Shown: one piece after another, positions 51,799-62,100 of the stretch
How positions within the stretch are numbered: the stretch's first letter is position 1
How the letters are laid out: every line of letters starts with the position of its first letter
Assembly: GCA_020832285.1 (NCBI GenBank)
Contig: JAFIFB010000034.1
Coordinates: 1-64,000 of the forward strand
DNA length: 64,000 nt
Origin: Balneolaceae bacterium
GTDB lineage: Bacteria; Bacteroidota; Rhodothermia; Balneolales; Balneolaceae
Reading direction: 5' to 3'
The notes under the pieces: generated by a model
What the model saw: the letters and a program-made list of their open reading frames with translations, nothing else
The model's database searches: none
Told to the model about the DNA's origin: nothing
Translations under genes and position numbers: made by a program

Positions 51799-52512
51799 TC
51801 AAAAACTCAGCAACTCTTTAAAACGCTGCGATTTTCTTCGGGAGATATCGATCTCCGTTCCACAATTCATCTCCACACGAAAAGCTTCGTTATTCCAGGG
51901 ATGAATCTGTTTAACATGATTCAGATTGATGATAAACTGCCGGTTGGCCCGAAAGAATCTCCTCGGGTTCAGGCGGGCTTCCAGATAATTGAGCGATTTG
52001 TTGACGAGCACTTTTTCATCATCGAAATAAATTTTGCTGTAATTGCCATACGTTACAAAAAAACGGATCTGTTTCAGTTTTACGAACCAGCATTTTTCAC
52101 CATCTTTCACAAAAACCTGATCTTCTGGCCCCATCTTCTCCTCCGTTTCCCTGCGTGGTACCGAAGATTGATTCATAGCACGATCAAGTGCTTTTTCCAG
52201 CCGGCCGGGATCAATTGGTTTCACCAGATAATCTACCGCATTCTGCTCAAATGCCTGTACTGCAAATTCATCATACGCTGTGGTAAAAATCACGCCGGGC
52301 ACTCTGTCGAGACTGGCAAGCAGTTCAAATCCGTTTTCTCCGGGCATTTCAATATCCAGAAAAATAGTTTCCGGACTGTGTTCACGGATCGCTTCACGTG
52401 CCTGATCTGCATTAGCCGCTTCTGCACAAATTTCAACTACCGGGAATTTCTGAAGCAGTCTCCTCAACTCGTTTCTGGCGAGTCGTGAATCATCTACGAT
52501 TAATACTTTCAT
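51799..52512 (-). CDS. LytTR-family response regulator
   Basis: receiver MKVLIVDDSRLARNELRRLL...ETIFLDIEMPGENGFELL...YLVKPID; LytTR ARLNPRRFFRANRQFIINLNHVKQI. Confidence 0.94.
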   Translation of the reverse strand: MKVLIVDDSRLARNELRRLLQKFPVVEICAEAANADQAREAIREHSPETIFLDIEMPGENGFELLASLDRVPGVIFTTAYDEFAVQAFEQNAVDYLVKPIDPGRLEKALDRAMNQSSVPRRETEEKMGPEDQVFVKDGEKCWFVKLKQIRFFVTYGNYSKIYFDDEKVLVNKSLNYLEARLNPRRFFRANRQFIINLNHVKQIHPWNNEAFRVEMNCGTEIDISRRKSQRFKELLSF

Positions 52513-53554
52513 GGGAATAAAGAGTTAATGTCGCTTCAACGGTGTTTTTTACTTGTTCAAGTTTCAAGTCAGACCGCTCATCAAAAATCATGAGGCGTTT
52601 TTTCAGATTATTCAGTCCGATACCACGCTCAGACTGTCCGTTCTGTTTCAGCATTCCGCTGTTGATTACTTTTACCACGATTATTCCTGCTGTGTGTTTC
52701 ACAGAAACTTTTAAAAGCCCTCCTTTTTGTGATTTGGCAATGCCATGTTTAATAGCATTTTCCACCAGGGTCTGAATACCCAGTGCCGGAACCATGAAAT
52801 TTTCGGGGATTTCATGTGTCTCCCATTCCAACCGGAGCCGATCCTCAAGATGAAGCCCCTCCAGGTTCAGATACTCTTTTACAATTTCGATTTCCTCTTT
52901 CACCGGAATGAGCTGCTCTTTGTCTAACTGAAATGAAACCCGTAACAGTTTACTAAGTGCAGTGATGGCATCGCGAGCTTTTTCTGGATTCTCTACTACA
53001 AGGCTGCGGATGTTGTTCAGCACATTGAAAATAAAATGAGGGTTTACCTGCGCCTTGAGAGCCTTATACTCCGATTCAAGCAGTTTAGCTTCCAGCTTCC
53101 ATTTTCTCACCTCGTTTTCCCGGTGCTGGAAAAAAATTTTGAAGGCGGCATATGCGCAGAACCAAATCGCAAGAATAACACCCACGTTGGCCATCGACAT
53201 GATAATATTGGAGTAGGTAATCTCTCCTGATGACTCATAAAAAAACAGAGCCATTACAATATACATCACTCCCACACCTGTTACTGTAGAAAAGAAAATC
53301 GCACCAACCGTTGCCCAAAAAATTTTGAACAGAGATCCTTTGAACACCTCCCAGTAATTGAGCAGTATCCTCAAATAATGAGTGATCCCCAAAAATAAAA
53401 TACCAGACAAAATGCTTAAGTAAACTGTTCTGACATGAAATTCCCCGGTAAAAAGAGAACTCAGTAAAATGGATGTTGCCATGTATAGAATCCACCCCGC
53501 GATCTGACAAATCCAATAGAGCTTTTTTCTTGATATTTGATCGGCGTATGTCAT
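52490..53554 (-). CDS. LytS/YehU-type sensor histidine kinase
   Basis: TM N-terminus; LKAQVNPHFIFNVLNNIRSLV...IPVKEEIEIVKEYLNLE...VPALGIQTLVENAIKHGI; overlaps the regulator gene. Confidence 0.93.
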   Translation of the reverse strand: MTYADQISRKKLYWICQIAGWILYMATSILLSSLFTGEFHVRTVYLSILSGILFLGITHYLRILLNYWEVFKGSLFKIFWATVGAIFFSTVTGVGVMYIVMALFFYESSGEITYSNIIMSMANVGVILAIWFCAYAAFKIFFQHRENEVRKWKLEAKLLESEYKALKAQVNPHFIFNVLNNIRSLVVENPEKARDAITALSKLLRVSFQLDKEQLIPVKEEIEIVKEYLNLEGLHLEDRLRLEWETHEIPENFMVPALGIQTLVENAIKHGIAKSQKGGLLKVSVKHTAGIIVVKVINSGMLKQNGQSERGIGLNNLKKRLMIFDERSDLKLEQVKNTVEATLTLYSHESINRR

Positions 53555-53974
53555 AGGTCTGAATTGTAGCTGTAACCTACTGAATCATTTTTCACAGTTC
53601 TACCACAATATGATGAAAGGAACTATGCCAAGATAAGCGGTTTGCAGCAGGGTCCGCACAAAATTATTTTCAAAAAAAGAATTATCAGTTGTTGAGAATA
53701 TCTCATTAAGGTGCTTGGATAGTTCGTCAGAATCTCTGAAAATTCGATGAGAAATCAAGCATCTGAATAATCTGATAAAGTTAAGTTTTAAACCAAACAT
53801 GAAATAATATTTCTAAAGGAATTTGAACCGGAAGTGACCCATTACGAGCGGATTCAATAATCCAGACGATCCGTTCGTCCTCCCATTCAGCCGTTCAGCA
53901 CAAAACTGTATACTTCAATCAGGTTCATTCTTATGTTTATTCTGCGTCAAAAGATCATATAACCCTAAAAATAA

Positions 53975-54322
53975 ATGAGTCTGATTGAAAAATATATCTC
54001 ATATCTGATGGTTTTGATCCAAATCATGTTTAGTGCTTTACCTTCATATCACGGAGATAATATCGTAGAGACTTTACACTCAGATCAATATCTGGCAGGC
54101 TTCGAATTATATGAAGCACCTGCAAATCTCATCTTTTTTTCCGATCTGAATTGGATCCCGATCGATGCTTATATCAATATTTCAAAAAAATCTCTTCTCC
54201 CGGTCTATGAGGAAATCATGCAGTACAAAAAACAGAGACAGGCAAAAGCACAATACTTTCAACCTTCATCCCGGAATATTTGCGAGAATCTGCGAATTCA
54301 TCTGCGTTACTCAGCGATATAA
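53975..54322 (+). CDS. hypothetical ORF, possibly truncated next to the IS
   Basis: 115-aa ORF without recognised motif, directly upstream of the IS110 element. Confidence 0.25.
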   Translation: MSLIEKYISYLMVLIQIMFSALPSYHGDNIVETLHSDQYLAGFELYEAPANLIFFSDLNWIPIDAYINISKKSLLPVYEEIMQYKKQRQAKAQYFQPSSRNICENLRIHLRYSAI

Positions 54323-54380
54323 GAAGGAATCCATATGGTGGTGAGTACAAATCATTGAACAACCTGATATTTACAAAAAG

Positions 54381-54435
54381 GACGTCCTCGCTTAGATTAG
54401 AGTTTTATCCACTAACAAAATCTAAGGAGGACGTC
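54381..54435 (+). promoter_or_regulatory. RBS-sequestering hairpin upstream of the IS110 transposase
   Basis: GACGTCCTCGCTTAGATT (54381-54398) pairs with AATCTAAGGAGGACGTC (54419-54435) with one bulge; AAGGAGG is the SD for ATG at 54436. Confidence 0.75.
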
Positions 54436-55503
54436 ATGATACATGTAGGAATTGATTTACATTTTACAAATATGGTAAATTCAGCAATAAACGACAAAGG
54501 CGAAGAAATTTGGTTTGGTAAATTGCCGGCAACCGAGCAAAGTCTCCAGGATTTTTTCGATCAATTTGATGAGCCTGTACAAGCTGTTGTGGAATGTACA
54601 AGTTTCTGGTACTGGGTGGCCGACTGGTGTAAGCAGCACAATGTTGCCCTGACCCTTGCCCATGCGAAAATGCTTAAAGCCATCAGTTATGCGAAAGTCA
54701 AAACCGATAAAGTGGATGCGCGTACCCTTGCCGAGTTACTTCGGGTGGGTTTAATTCCCGAAGCTCATATGCAAATGGGATCTCAGCGAAATCTTCGGGA
54801 ACTGACCCGCGCGCGGCTTCGCATGGTCCACCGCCGCGAACAACTTCAATCCTCGCTTTGGAATCTTGTGGCCAGATATAACGTAAAGCTTCATGATTTT
54901 GAAACCGGTTGGCGCTACCCGGAGCAGTTAGGTCCGTGGCTGACCGCTCAATTGCCAGAAGTCGTTCATTTGGAAACGGATCTGCTGCTAAAGCAAATCA
55001 TTCAGATTCAGGATCATATTCATCAGCTCGAACAATGGATTGAGGAGCAGGCCGGGTTTACCGAGGAGCTCGAACGGGTAATGGTGGTTCCAGGCGTTGG
55101 GTTGGTCAATGGCTGGACTATCCTGGCCGAGGTTGGAGAAATTCTACGTTTTCCCTCAGATAAGACCTTTGTAAGCTATTGCCGGCTGGTTCCCGGCAGC
55201 AGCAACAGCTCAACAAGCCGGCGTCATAAATCCGGCAGTAAGGATGGAAACAAGTATCTTCGGATGGCTTTTAGCCAGGCTGCGGTCAGCGCATACAGCC
55301 ACTATGGGCCGGTGAACAGATTTTACAAAAAGATTAAACGACGAAGCGGAAAGAAGGTTGCCAGAAGTGTTGTAGCCAAGGAACTGGCAAAAATCATATG
55401 GCATATGTTAACAAAAAACGAAGAGTATAAAGGCTTTAAAGGCCAGCCTACGCGAGTGGCCGCAAAACCTAACTGGCCCCAGCCCATAAGCCTGCAATCC
55501 TGA
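54436..55503 (+). CDS. IS110/IS1111 family transposase (DEDD)
   Basis: MIHVGIDLHFTNMVNSAI, TDKVDARTLAELLR, MVVPGVGLVNGWTILAEVG, YCRLVPGSSNSSTSRRHKSGSKDGNKYLRMAFSQAA; start chosen at the SD-preceded ATG, not 54280. Confidence 0.93.
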   Translation: MIHVGIDLHFTNMVNSAINDKGEEIWFGKLPATEQSLQDFFDQFDEPVQAVVECTSFWYWVADWCKQHNVALTLAHAKMLKAISYAKVKTDKVDARTLAELLRVGLIPEAHMQMGSQRNLRELTRARLRMVHRREQLQSSLWNLVARYNVKLHDFETGWRYPEQLGPWLTAQLPEVVHLETDLLLKQIIQIQDHIHQLEQWIEEQAGFTEELERVMVVPGVGLVNGWTILAEVGEILRFPSDKTFVSYCRLVPGSSNSSTSRRHKSGSKDGNKYLRMAFSQAAVSAYSHYGPVNRFYKKIKRRSGKKVARSVVAKELAKIIWHMLTKNEEYKGFKGQPTRVAAKPNWPQPISLQS

Positions 55504-55569
55504 CTGGAGCTCGACTCCGTTAAACCTGATTAGGACATGGGCTGGTTGGCCGGTTTAAGATCTGGGATC

Positions 55570-55690
55570 GTGAATCTGAGTGATTCACAGTTCTTATCCA
55601 TAGATAAGAAATAAGCCCGCTAAGGTGTCTGGATGCCAGTTAGGTAATCCGAGGAAGAATCGCATAACCGGTTGCCAGTAGAAAGGTTTT
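55570..55690 (+). ncRNA. candidate IS110 bridge/seek RNA region
   Basis: tandem perfect hairpins GTGAATC-tgagt-GATTCAC (55570-55588) and TTCTTATC-cata-GATAAGAA (55591-55610), then CTGG...CCAG pairing potential to ~55690, all in the 3' non-coding region of the IS110 transposase. Confidence 0.35.
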
Positions 55691-55846
55691 TAACACGTTA
55701 TAAATCTAAAATAGGATCAAACATCGGCTCTGCGAAGTCATAGGCGAGGTATATTTCCCTTGACAAAGTCCTTTTTTAAGGTGTCAGAGTTAGAGCGGAC
55801 CGCTCATTTTATGAACACGTAGTGATATCCTTCGCTACTATAACAA

Positions 55847-55980
55847 CCTGGCAGAGTACGAAGCGGAGCGGAGTTCCTGCAAGAGTTGTGGGTTGAGGGT
55901 TTGGTTGGCTTTAAGGCATTTCGGGACAGAGCCTCGCGACTCTGACAGGAGCCCGGAAAAGCGCCGGGCACTCTGCCAGG
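55847..55980. repeat. 134-nt nested inverted-repeat structure
   Basis: perfect outer arms CCTGGCAGAGT (55847-55857) / ACTCTGCCAGG (55970-55980); inner hairpins CAGAG/CTCTG (55927-55944) and GCCCGG/CCGGGC (55951-55969). Confidence 0.6.
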
Positions 55981-56144
55981 TCGCTTAATACCTTTAACCT
56001 TTAAACGTCGATAACTGTCCACCTTGATCTTTGATCTAAGGTTATACATAAATTACTTGGCATTATTAGCATTTTTTAATATTTAAAAGTGGTATTGAAA
56101 CCGTATCAGCCTAAAATCATTTTCAACTCAATAAATCAACCGTC

Positions 56145-57245
56145 ATGAAGAATCAGAATAAAAAAAGTTCAGGAGATAAACCGAAAGTAGAAGTCCGCGA
56201 AAAGGATCTGAAAAAGTTTAAAGAAAGAATCCATGATAAGTTGAAAGCCGCTCAAAATGTGCTTTCCGAAAAGAGTTCATTAACTTTGCCGGAGTTGGCC
56301 GCACTATTCAATAATATCGCTTATACCGGTGGAGGTATTGACCACACAGATTATGAACGAAAACATTGGACGAAACAGATTGACAATGCCGTTTCCGCAC
56401 AAGGATGGCAGGTTGTATGGGGACCAGCCTGGCATTATCCCGATATAATTTCTGAGTCGGATGCCTGCATGTTTATCGCGAAGGCCAATCAGGAACAGAA
56501 AATGATGGTTGTAATTCGGGGCACAAATCCATACAGCCTCAGTTCATGGTTCAGCCAGGATTTTGATACCGGAATAATGGAATCGATCCGGGATCTGGAC
56601 CCCGCCGCTCCGGAAAACGCCACAATTGCAAGAGGTACTCACAAAGGGACACAGATCTTGCTAAATGAACTTCCCGATCCAAAAACTAAAAAAAGTGCAG
56701 ACGAATTTCTTGAATCTCTATCGCCAAAGCCATCGATCATTTACATCACAGGCCACAGCCTTGGAGCGACAATAACACCTCCCTATTTTTTGTATCTGAA
56801 TTACCTGCTGAACTCTGGAAAAAATGGTGACCAATCAACCCTGGTACCGCTCAGTTTCGCAGGGCTTACACCGGGCGGAAAGAATTTCAACCGGTATTTT
56901 GAACAAAAACTTGAGGGTATCCCCTATTTCCGATTTGTAAACTCCCTCGACATTGCGCCATTCTGCTGGTGGTCAAAACAGGGTGTACTTACGATTTATA
57001 ATCATGAGGGATGCGGCCCCTTCTACGTCAGGCCTGATATCATCATCGATGAACTTTTTCACGGAATAGAAGGAAAATATGAAGAAATTAAGGATAAATT
57101 TTTACTCAGCGGCCGATGTGATAATTTATATGATCTCTGGGAAACAGAAGCACTGCACCAACACCACGTTGCCACCTATTTATCACTGATCGTCAACAAT
57201 AAAAAGCTGCAAGAGAAATGGGATGAATTGATAAAACTGTTTTGA
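56145..57245 (+). CDS. lipase class 3 family protein
   Basis: MMVVIRGTNPYSLSSW...SIIYITGHSLGATITPPYFLYL (GHSLG nucleophile elbow). Confidence 0.85.
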   Translation: MKNQNKKSSGDKPKVEVREKDLKKFKERIHDKLKAAQNVLSEKSSLTLPELAALFNNIAYTGGGIDHTDYERKHWTKQIDNAVSAQGWQVVWGPAWHYPDIISESDACMFIAKANQEQKMMVVIRGTNPYSLSSWFSQDFDTGIMESIRDLDPAAPENATIARGTHKGTQILLNELPDPKTKKSADEFLESLSPKPSIIYITGHSLGATITPPYFLYLNYLLNSGKNGDQSTLVPLSFAGLTPGGKNFNRYFEQKLEGIPYFRFVNSLDIAPFCWWSKQGVLTIYNHEGCGPFYVRPDIIIDELFHGIEGKYEEIKDKFLLSGRCDNLYDLWETEALHQHHVATYLSLIVNNKKLQEKWDELIKLF

Positions 57246-57257
57246 TCGATTCTATAC

Positions 57258-59066
57258 TTACAGCTTCTCTTTCAGTCCGGTAAATCTCACGGTTTTTCTG
57301 CTGATTCCTTTTTCAAAAAGTGACAACTCTCCATAGAGTGAAAATCGATTCTTGGCTCTTGTGACGGCCGTGTAGATTAGCTCCCGCGTTAGAATGGGAG
57401 TATCTTGTGCGGGAAGCAGCAGGTTAACGTGCTCAAATTCCGATCCCTGGCTTTTATGCACCGTAAGAAAGTAAGCCGGTTCAGCATGCATTAAACGCTG
57501 CGGTTTGATCCGTTTGATCTGCGAACCCGATTCCACATGAACCCACAATTCGCCTTTTTCATTACGAACACAAACTCCCAGGTCCCCGTTAAAAACACCC
57601 AGGTTATAATCATTTTTCGTAATGATCACCGGCCTGCCGTGATACCACCCCTGTTCAAAAAGAGCAACTCTTCTCGCCGCGATCTGCTCTTCGGAAAGCC
57701 GGTTCAGCCTTTCGGTTCCGGCCAACCCGCGCCTGAGCACAGCCAGCCAGATCGACTTTTTCCAAAAACCGAGCAGCTCTTCAGGATGACCCAGTTCTTT
57801 ACACTTGCCAAGCCTTTTTTCCAGGCCATTTAAAAGTTTCTCAAAATCAGTCTTCTTATACTGAAAAGCAGAATGACTCAGGTCATCAAATGAAGTGAAC
57901 AATTGTGAGATAATTTCCGGATGAAAATCTCCCTCTTTAATGATCTCCGCGAGTTTACCAATTCCGCTATTCTTATCAAAACGGTAACTTTTGGTCAGAT
58001 AAACAATCGAATCGTCGATAACGGATTGCTCTGATACCGGCAGATTTTTCCCTGCACCGGCCTTTTCCAGCAAGCTTGCTGTTGGAGGCAAAAATTGGTT
58101 GCCTGGTTTTTGACAAAGATCTGCAAAAACCGAACCCGCTTCTACTGAAGCAAGCTGATCTTTATCGCCCAGTAGGATCAGGCGAGTTTTTTCACTCAGA
58201 TGGGAGATCAGCCGGTACATCAGTGTAAGGTCGATCATAGACGCTTCATCCACAATTACCAGGTCGTGGTGCAGTACTTTTTTTTCAACAGGCGGCAATA
58301 TACCCCTGTTTTCGGTGCCCGAAAGCAGACGGTGAACCGTTTTTGCTTCTTTTGGAATGTGCCGGATCTCTTCTTCACTCAGCCCGACATTTTTCAGCTC
58401 TCGGTTCAGCGATTCACCCATTCTTCCTGCGGCCTTTCCGGTGGGTGCTGCCAGAGCGATACTCAATCTTCGGCCGGATAATCGTTGCTGCAGAGCCAAA
58501 ATCCGCGCAACCGTGGTGGTTTTTCCAGTTCCTGGTCCGCCCGAAATAATCAGAAACGGTTTGATAACAGACATCACAGCAGCCACTTTCTGCCAGTTGA
58601 TTCCGGACTCTTCTTCTTTGAAAAGTAAATCCAGATATGTTGAAATTTCCGGCAGATCATGACCGGATATTCTGTACGCTTCCCAACCTGAAATCCAGTT
58701 TGCTACTGATAATTCATAATTTCTGATTCTCCGAAACAATATGTTTTCATTTTCAAGAATGAAAGGACTCTTACTTTTTCCATTCCCGATTATACGGCTT
58801 TCAGCAAGTTGTGAAGGATGGATCGGCTGATCAGAAAATTGATTTACAGATTCAACCTCCACATTCAGCAGTTTTGCCCAGGATTTGGGAGGAATATTAA
58901 GCGACAGAGAAGTATGTCCGGCCTTTAGAAAAAGAGATGCAAAAACTACACACAGTTTTTCCTCTTCGGTCATATTGCCGAACTCCTGCTCCAAAAAACG
59001 GATCAATTCAATTTCGTATGTCCCGATCCATCCGGACCGGGAGCCTTCATACCACCAGTTATTCAT
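57258..59066 (-). CDS. recD: exodeoxyribonuclease V subunit alpha (RecD)
   Basis: PFLIISGGPGTGKTTTVARILAL, AAPTGKAAGRMGESL, LVIVDEASMIDLTLMYRL, FLTVHKSQGSEFEHVNLLLP. Confidence 0.93.
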   Translation of the reverse strand: MNNWWYEGSRSGWIGTYEIELIRFLEQEFGNMTEEEKLCVVFASLFLKAGHTSLSLNIPPKSWAKLLNVEVESVNQFSDQPIHPSQLAESRIIGNGKSKSPFILENENILFRRIRNYELSVANWISGWEAYRISGHDLPEISTYLDLLFKEEESGINWQKVAAVMSVIKPFLIISGGPGTGKTTTVARILALQQRLSGRRLSIALAAPTGKAAGRMGESLNRELKNVGLSEEEIRHIPKEAKTVHRLLSGTENRGILPPVEKKVLHHDLVIVDEASMIDLTLMYRLISHLSEKTRLILLGDKDQLASVEAGSVFADLCQKPGNQFLPPTASLLEKAGAGKNLPVSEQSVIDDSIVYLTKSYRFDKNSGIGKLAEIIKEGDFHPEIISQLFTSFDDLSHSAFQYKKTDFEKLLNGLEKRLGKCKELGHPEELLGFWKKSIWLAVLRRGLAGTERLNRLSEEQIAARRVALFEQGWYHGRPVIITKNDYNLGVFNGDLGVCVRNEKGELWVHVESGSQIKRIKPQRLMHAEPAYFLTVHKSQGSEFEHVNLLLPAQDTPILTRELIYTAVTRAKNRFSLYGELSLFEKGISRKTVRFTGLKEKL

Positions 59067-59178
59067 AATTGTACGCCGGACAGCCTGTCCGGCACCTCGA
59101 AATTGAGTTCAACATCATACGTTCTACGGTTTCGAAATTAGGTTTCATTCTTGCATACAGCTCAGGGGTTTGCAAAGT

Positions 59179-62100
59179 TCATGAGGAACGGGTCAGCGAC
59201 CCACTGTACAGTTCTTTTTCGAGGTTATTGATGGTTTTTAGTTCGGGTTTGTGGAACCAGATGCCGTTTTGAGAGCCTTTTCTCATTCCGCGTACAAACA
59301 GGTAGGCCACGCCTCCAAACTGTTTCTCATAATCAAATCCGGGAATTCGTTTTTCAAGATATTTTTTCAGAGCCAGTGTGTAGAGGTGATATTGAAGATC
59401 GTAGCCTGCTTCTTCAACTTCCTGTTTGAGCCGGTCAGGAGTATAATCGGCCAGTGAATCACCAAGATGATTCGATTTGTAATCAAGGATTGTGTAGATA
59501 CCATTCTGGCGTACGATTAAATCGATAAAACCGGTCATAAAATGTTTACCAAACTGAAACTGAGGTGAAGGAAGTTCTCCATCCCGGATAATTCGAAACA
59601 AGCGGTCGGCTGATGTTTCCGAAGCTGAAAAATGAAACTCCATCTCCCGAAGCTGATCATTTTCTTCCACCTTAGCCAGATTCACACCGGGAATATGAGA
59701 AGCGGTTACTTCACGAATCATTTGCTGCGCTGCAGGCACCCATTTCGGGCTGATCCGGTATAGGTCAAGAACTTCTTCGATCATACCGGAGTAATCGGTT
59801 TCGGAGACTTCGGTAAAATCAAAGTCGTCATGCTCAAACAGCTTGTGAATCGCTGTTCCGGCCGTTGCACCGCGAGGGAATGTGAATATGTTCAGCGCAC
59901 GGCTTTCTTCTTCAGCCTTATCGAATAATCCGAGATAGTTCTCCATCACCTGATCATAATCGGGCTGGTGAGGTTCTGACTTGTGATGCACCAGTGAGGA
60001 AAAACTCCCCAGTTTTCGCTGCACCTGCAGCTCTTTCCTTCCACTGTAAGGTGTGTATTGCAGGTTTTCGGTGATGCGACCGGCTTTCTTAACTTTCGCT
60101 ATCCTGACATCCGCATCCTCCAGGATTTTCAGATCAATCGTACCTGAAGATTCTTCTGCCAGTTCCTTCAGGCGTTCCAGGAATATTTTATCTGTGATAT
60201 CTCCTTTATTACTAACTTTTCCATTATCCCGAACAGCTTTTTCCACCTGATCTTTGCCCAGCAGGATGGCACCAAGCCCCGAACAAACCGAGCTGGTATG
60301 AGAAGCCCAGAAAAGATTGCAGGCATACTTCGCACGGGTCATTGCCACATACGCTTTACGGGCTTCTTCAGCAACCGATTCAAGCAGAAATTGATCCTCT
60401 GCCTTTTTCCGCTGTTCATTAGATTGCTGATCGATATTCAATACAACATTGCGGGTGTTTTCCTGGTGATACGGAATAATTTTATCCGTCACCCGGTCGC
60501 GGCCTTCCCATAATGAAGGGCAAAAAACCACCGGAAACTGTAAACCCTTACTGTTGTGAACCGTACTGATCTTAACCAGGTTCTGATCACTTTCCAGCAA
60601 AAGCGTCCTTTCATCATCTTCACCAGGATCAGCTTTCTCTTTCCGGAACCATGAGTATAGTGAGTGCGGATCGAGTCCACCCTCTATTTCCGCTTTTGAG
60701 CAGATATCCGCCAGTTGTGAAAGATTGGTCAATACCCGCTCCGCATCATTCAGAAGTGAAAGTTCAGCCAACCGGTTGTCCCTGGCCAGCAGTGAACTAT
60801 ACATCGGATAAAAGCCGTCATTCGTCCAAATTTCACTGAGCACTTGTAACTCATCGATCAATGACTGTCGTTTTTTCTCGTCTTCTTTCAATTCATACAA
60901 ACCGGAAAGCCCTATGCCAAAAAATCCGGTGGTGAGTGCATTGTTCAGATCAGTTCTGTTCAGCGGATCCAAAACAGCAGCCATCAATAGCTCAAGACGG
61001 TGCGCTTCAAATGTCTCGAAAACTTGTTGCCTGGATTGTGTAACTGAATCTACACCAATTCTTTTTAACATCTGTTTGATCTCAAAAGCATCTTTATGGC
61101 CGTAGACCAGAACAGCAATATCTCCCGCTTGCAGTGGACGCCCTTTTATGGTTGCTTTTCCCTCTTCAGCGAGATCAAGAAGTTGCGCAATTTCGAACAC
61201 GGTTTGCTGGAAAGCGAAATCTTTTGGATCATTTTTATTGCTATCAACACCGCTTCTGGCTGTAACTATGAAAAGACCGCCAGATTCACCATCCAGAACA
61301 AACTCATCCGCAATATCTTTCTTTCCGGATTTTGATTTGAAATATTCTACATTATCATCTATAAACGACTGGAGATCATGATCAAAGAGGTGATTTACAG
61401 CTTCAATGAGCCTTGGTGTACTCCGGTAATTATTTTGAAGTGTATAGAGATTTTCAGCCGATGACTCCCTCGCACCGAAATAGGTGTAGACGTCGGCCCC
61501 GCGAAATGCATAAATCGCCTGCTTCGGATCGCCAATCATCAACAGCCCGCACTCTTTGGAATCGAGCGGATAGATCGCATCGAGGATGCCGTACTGGACA
61601 GGATCAGTATCCTGGAATTCATCTACCAGGGCAAATGGATATTTATTCAGCAATTCCTTCGCAAGAGAATCACCCCGGCCTGGCTCTTCCAAAGCTTCAA
61701 GAAGATTTGTTAAGAGATCATCATAAGTAACTGAACCTGAGTTAACTGATGATTTTTTTCTGATTCGATCTATTTCCTGAAATGCCTCAACAATCAGACC
61801 TGTTTTGATTTGATCAATATCCCGGATCAGTTCATGGTAATCATTGCAAATTTCAAAAAAATGGTGGGGTATTGTAGGTTCTGCTTTTCTTGATTTTGGA
61901 AGGTTGGATTCATCGTAGAGATAATCTGAAGTAAAATAGTACAAACTTTCAGGCGAATCCTGGCTGAACTCTTCATCCTCCAGAAAAGAGACCAGCTTAT
62001 TCAGCCGTGAATCAAGATACTGCTGAAACCTGCTTATATCGCACTTTGAGAGGACCTCAAGAATTTCAAACTGCTCTTCATTCCAAACTTGAACCATCTC

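Noticed and set aside
54280-54435. N-terminal extension of the transposase ORF
   Set aside because: The SD-preceded ATG at 54436 begins the conserved MIHVGIDLHF; the extension includes the regulatory hairpin.
55804-56049. 81-aa minus-strand ORF downstream of the IS
   Set aside because: Lies across the nested inverted-repeat structure, no motif; better explained as structured non-coding DNA.
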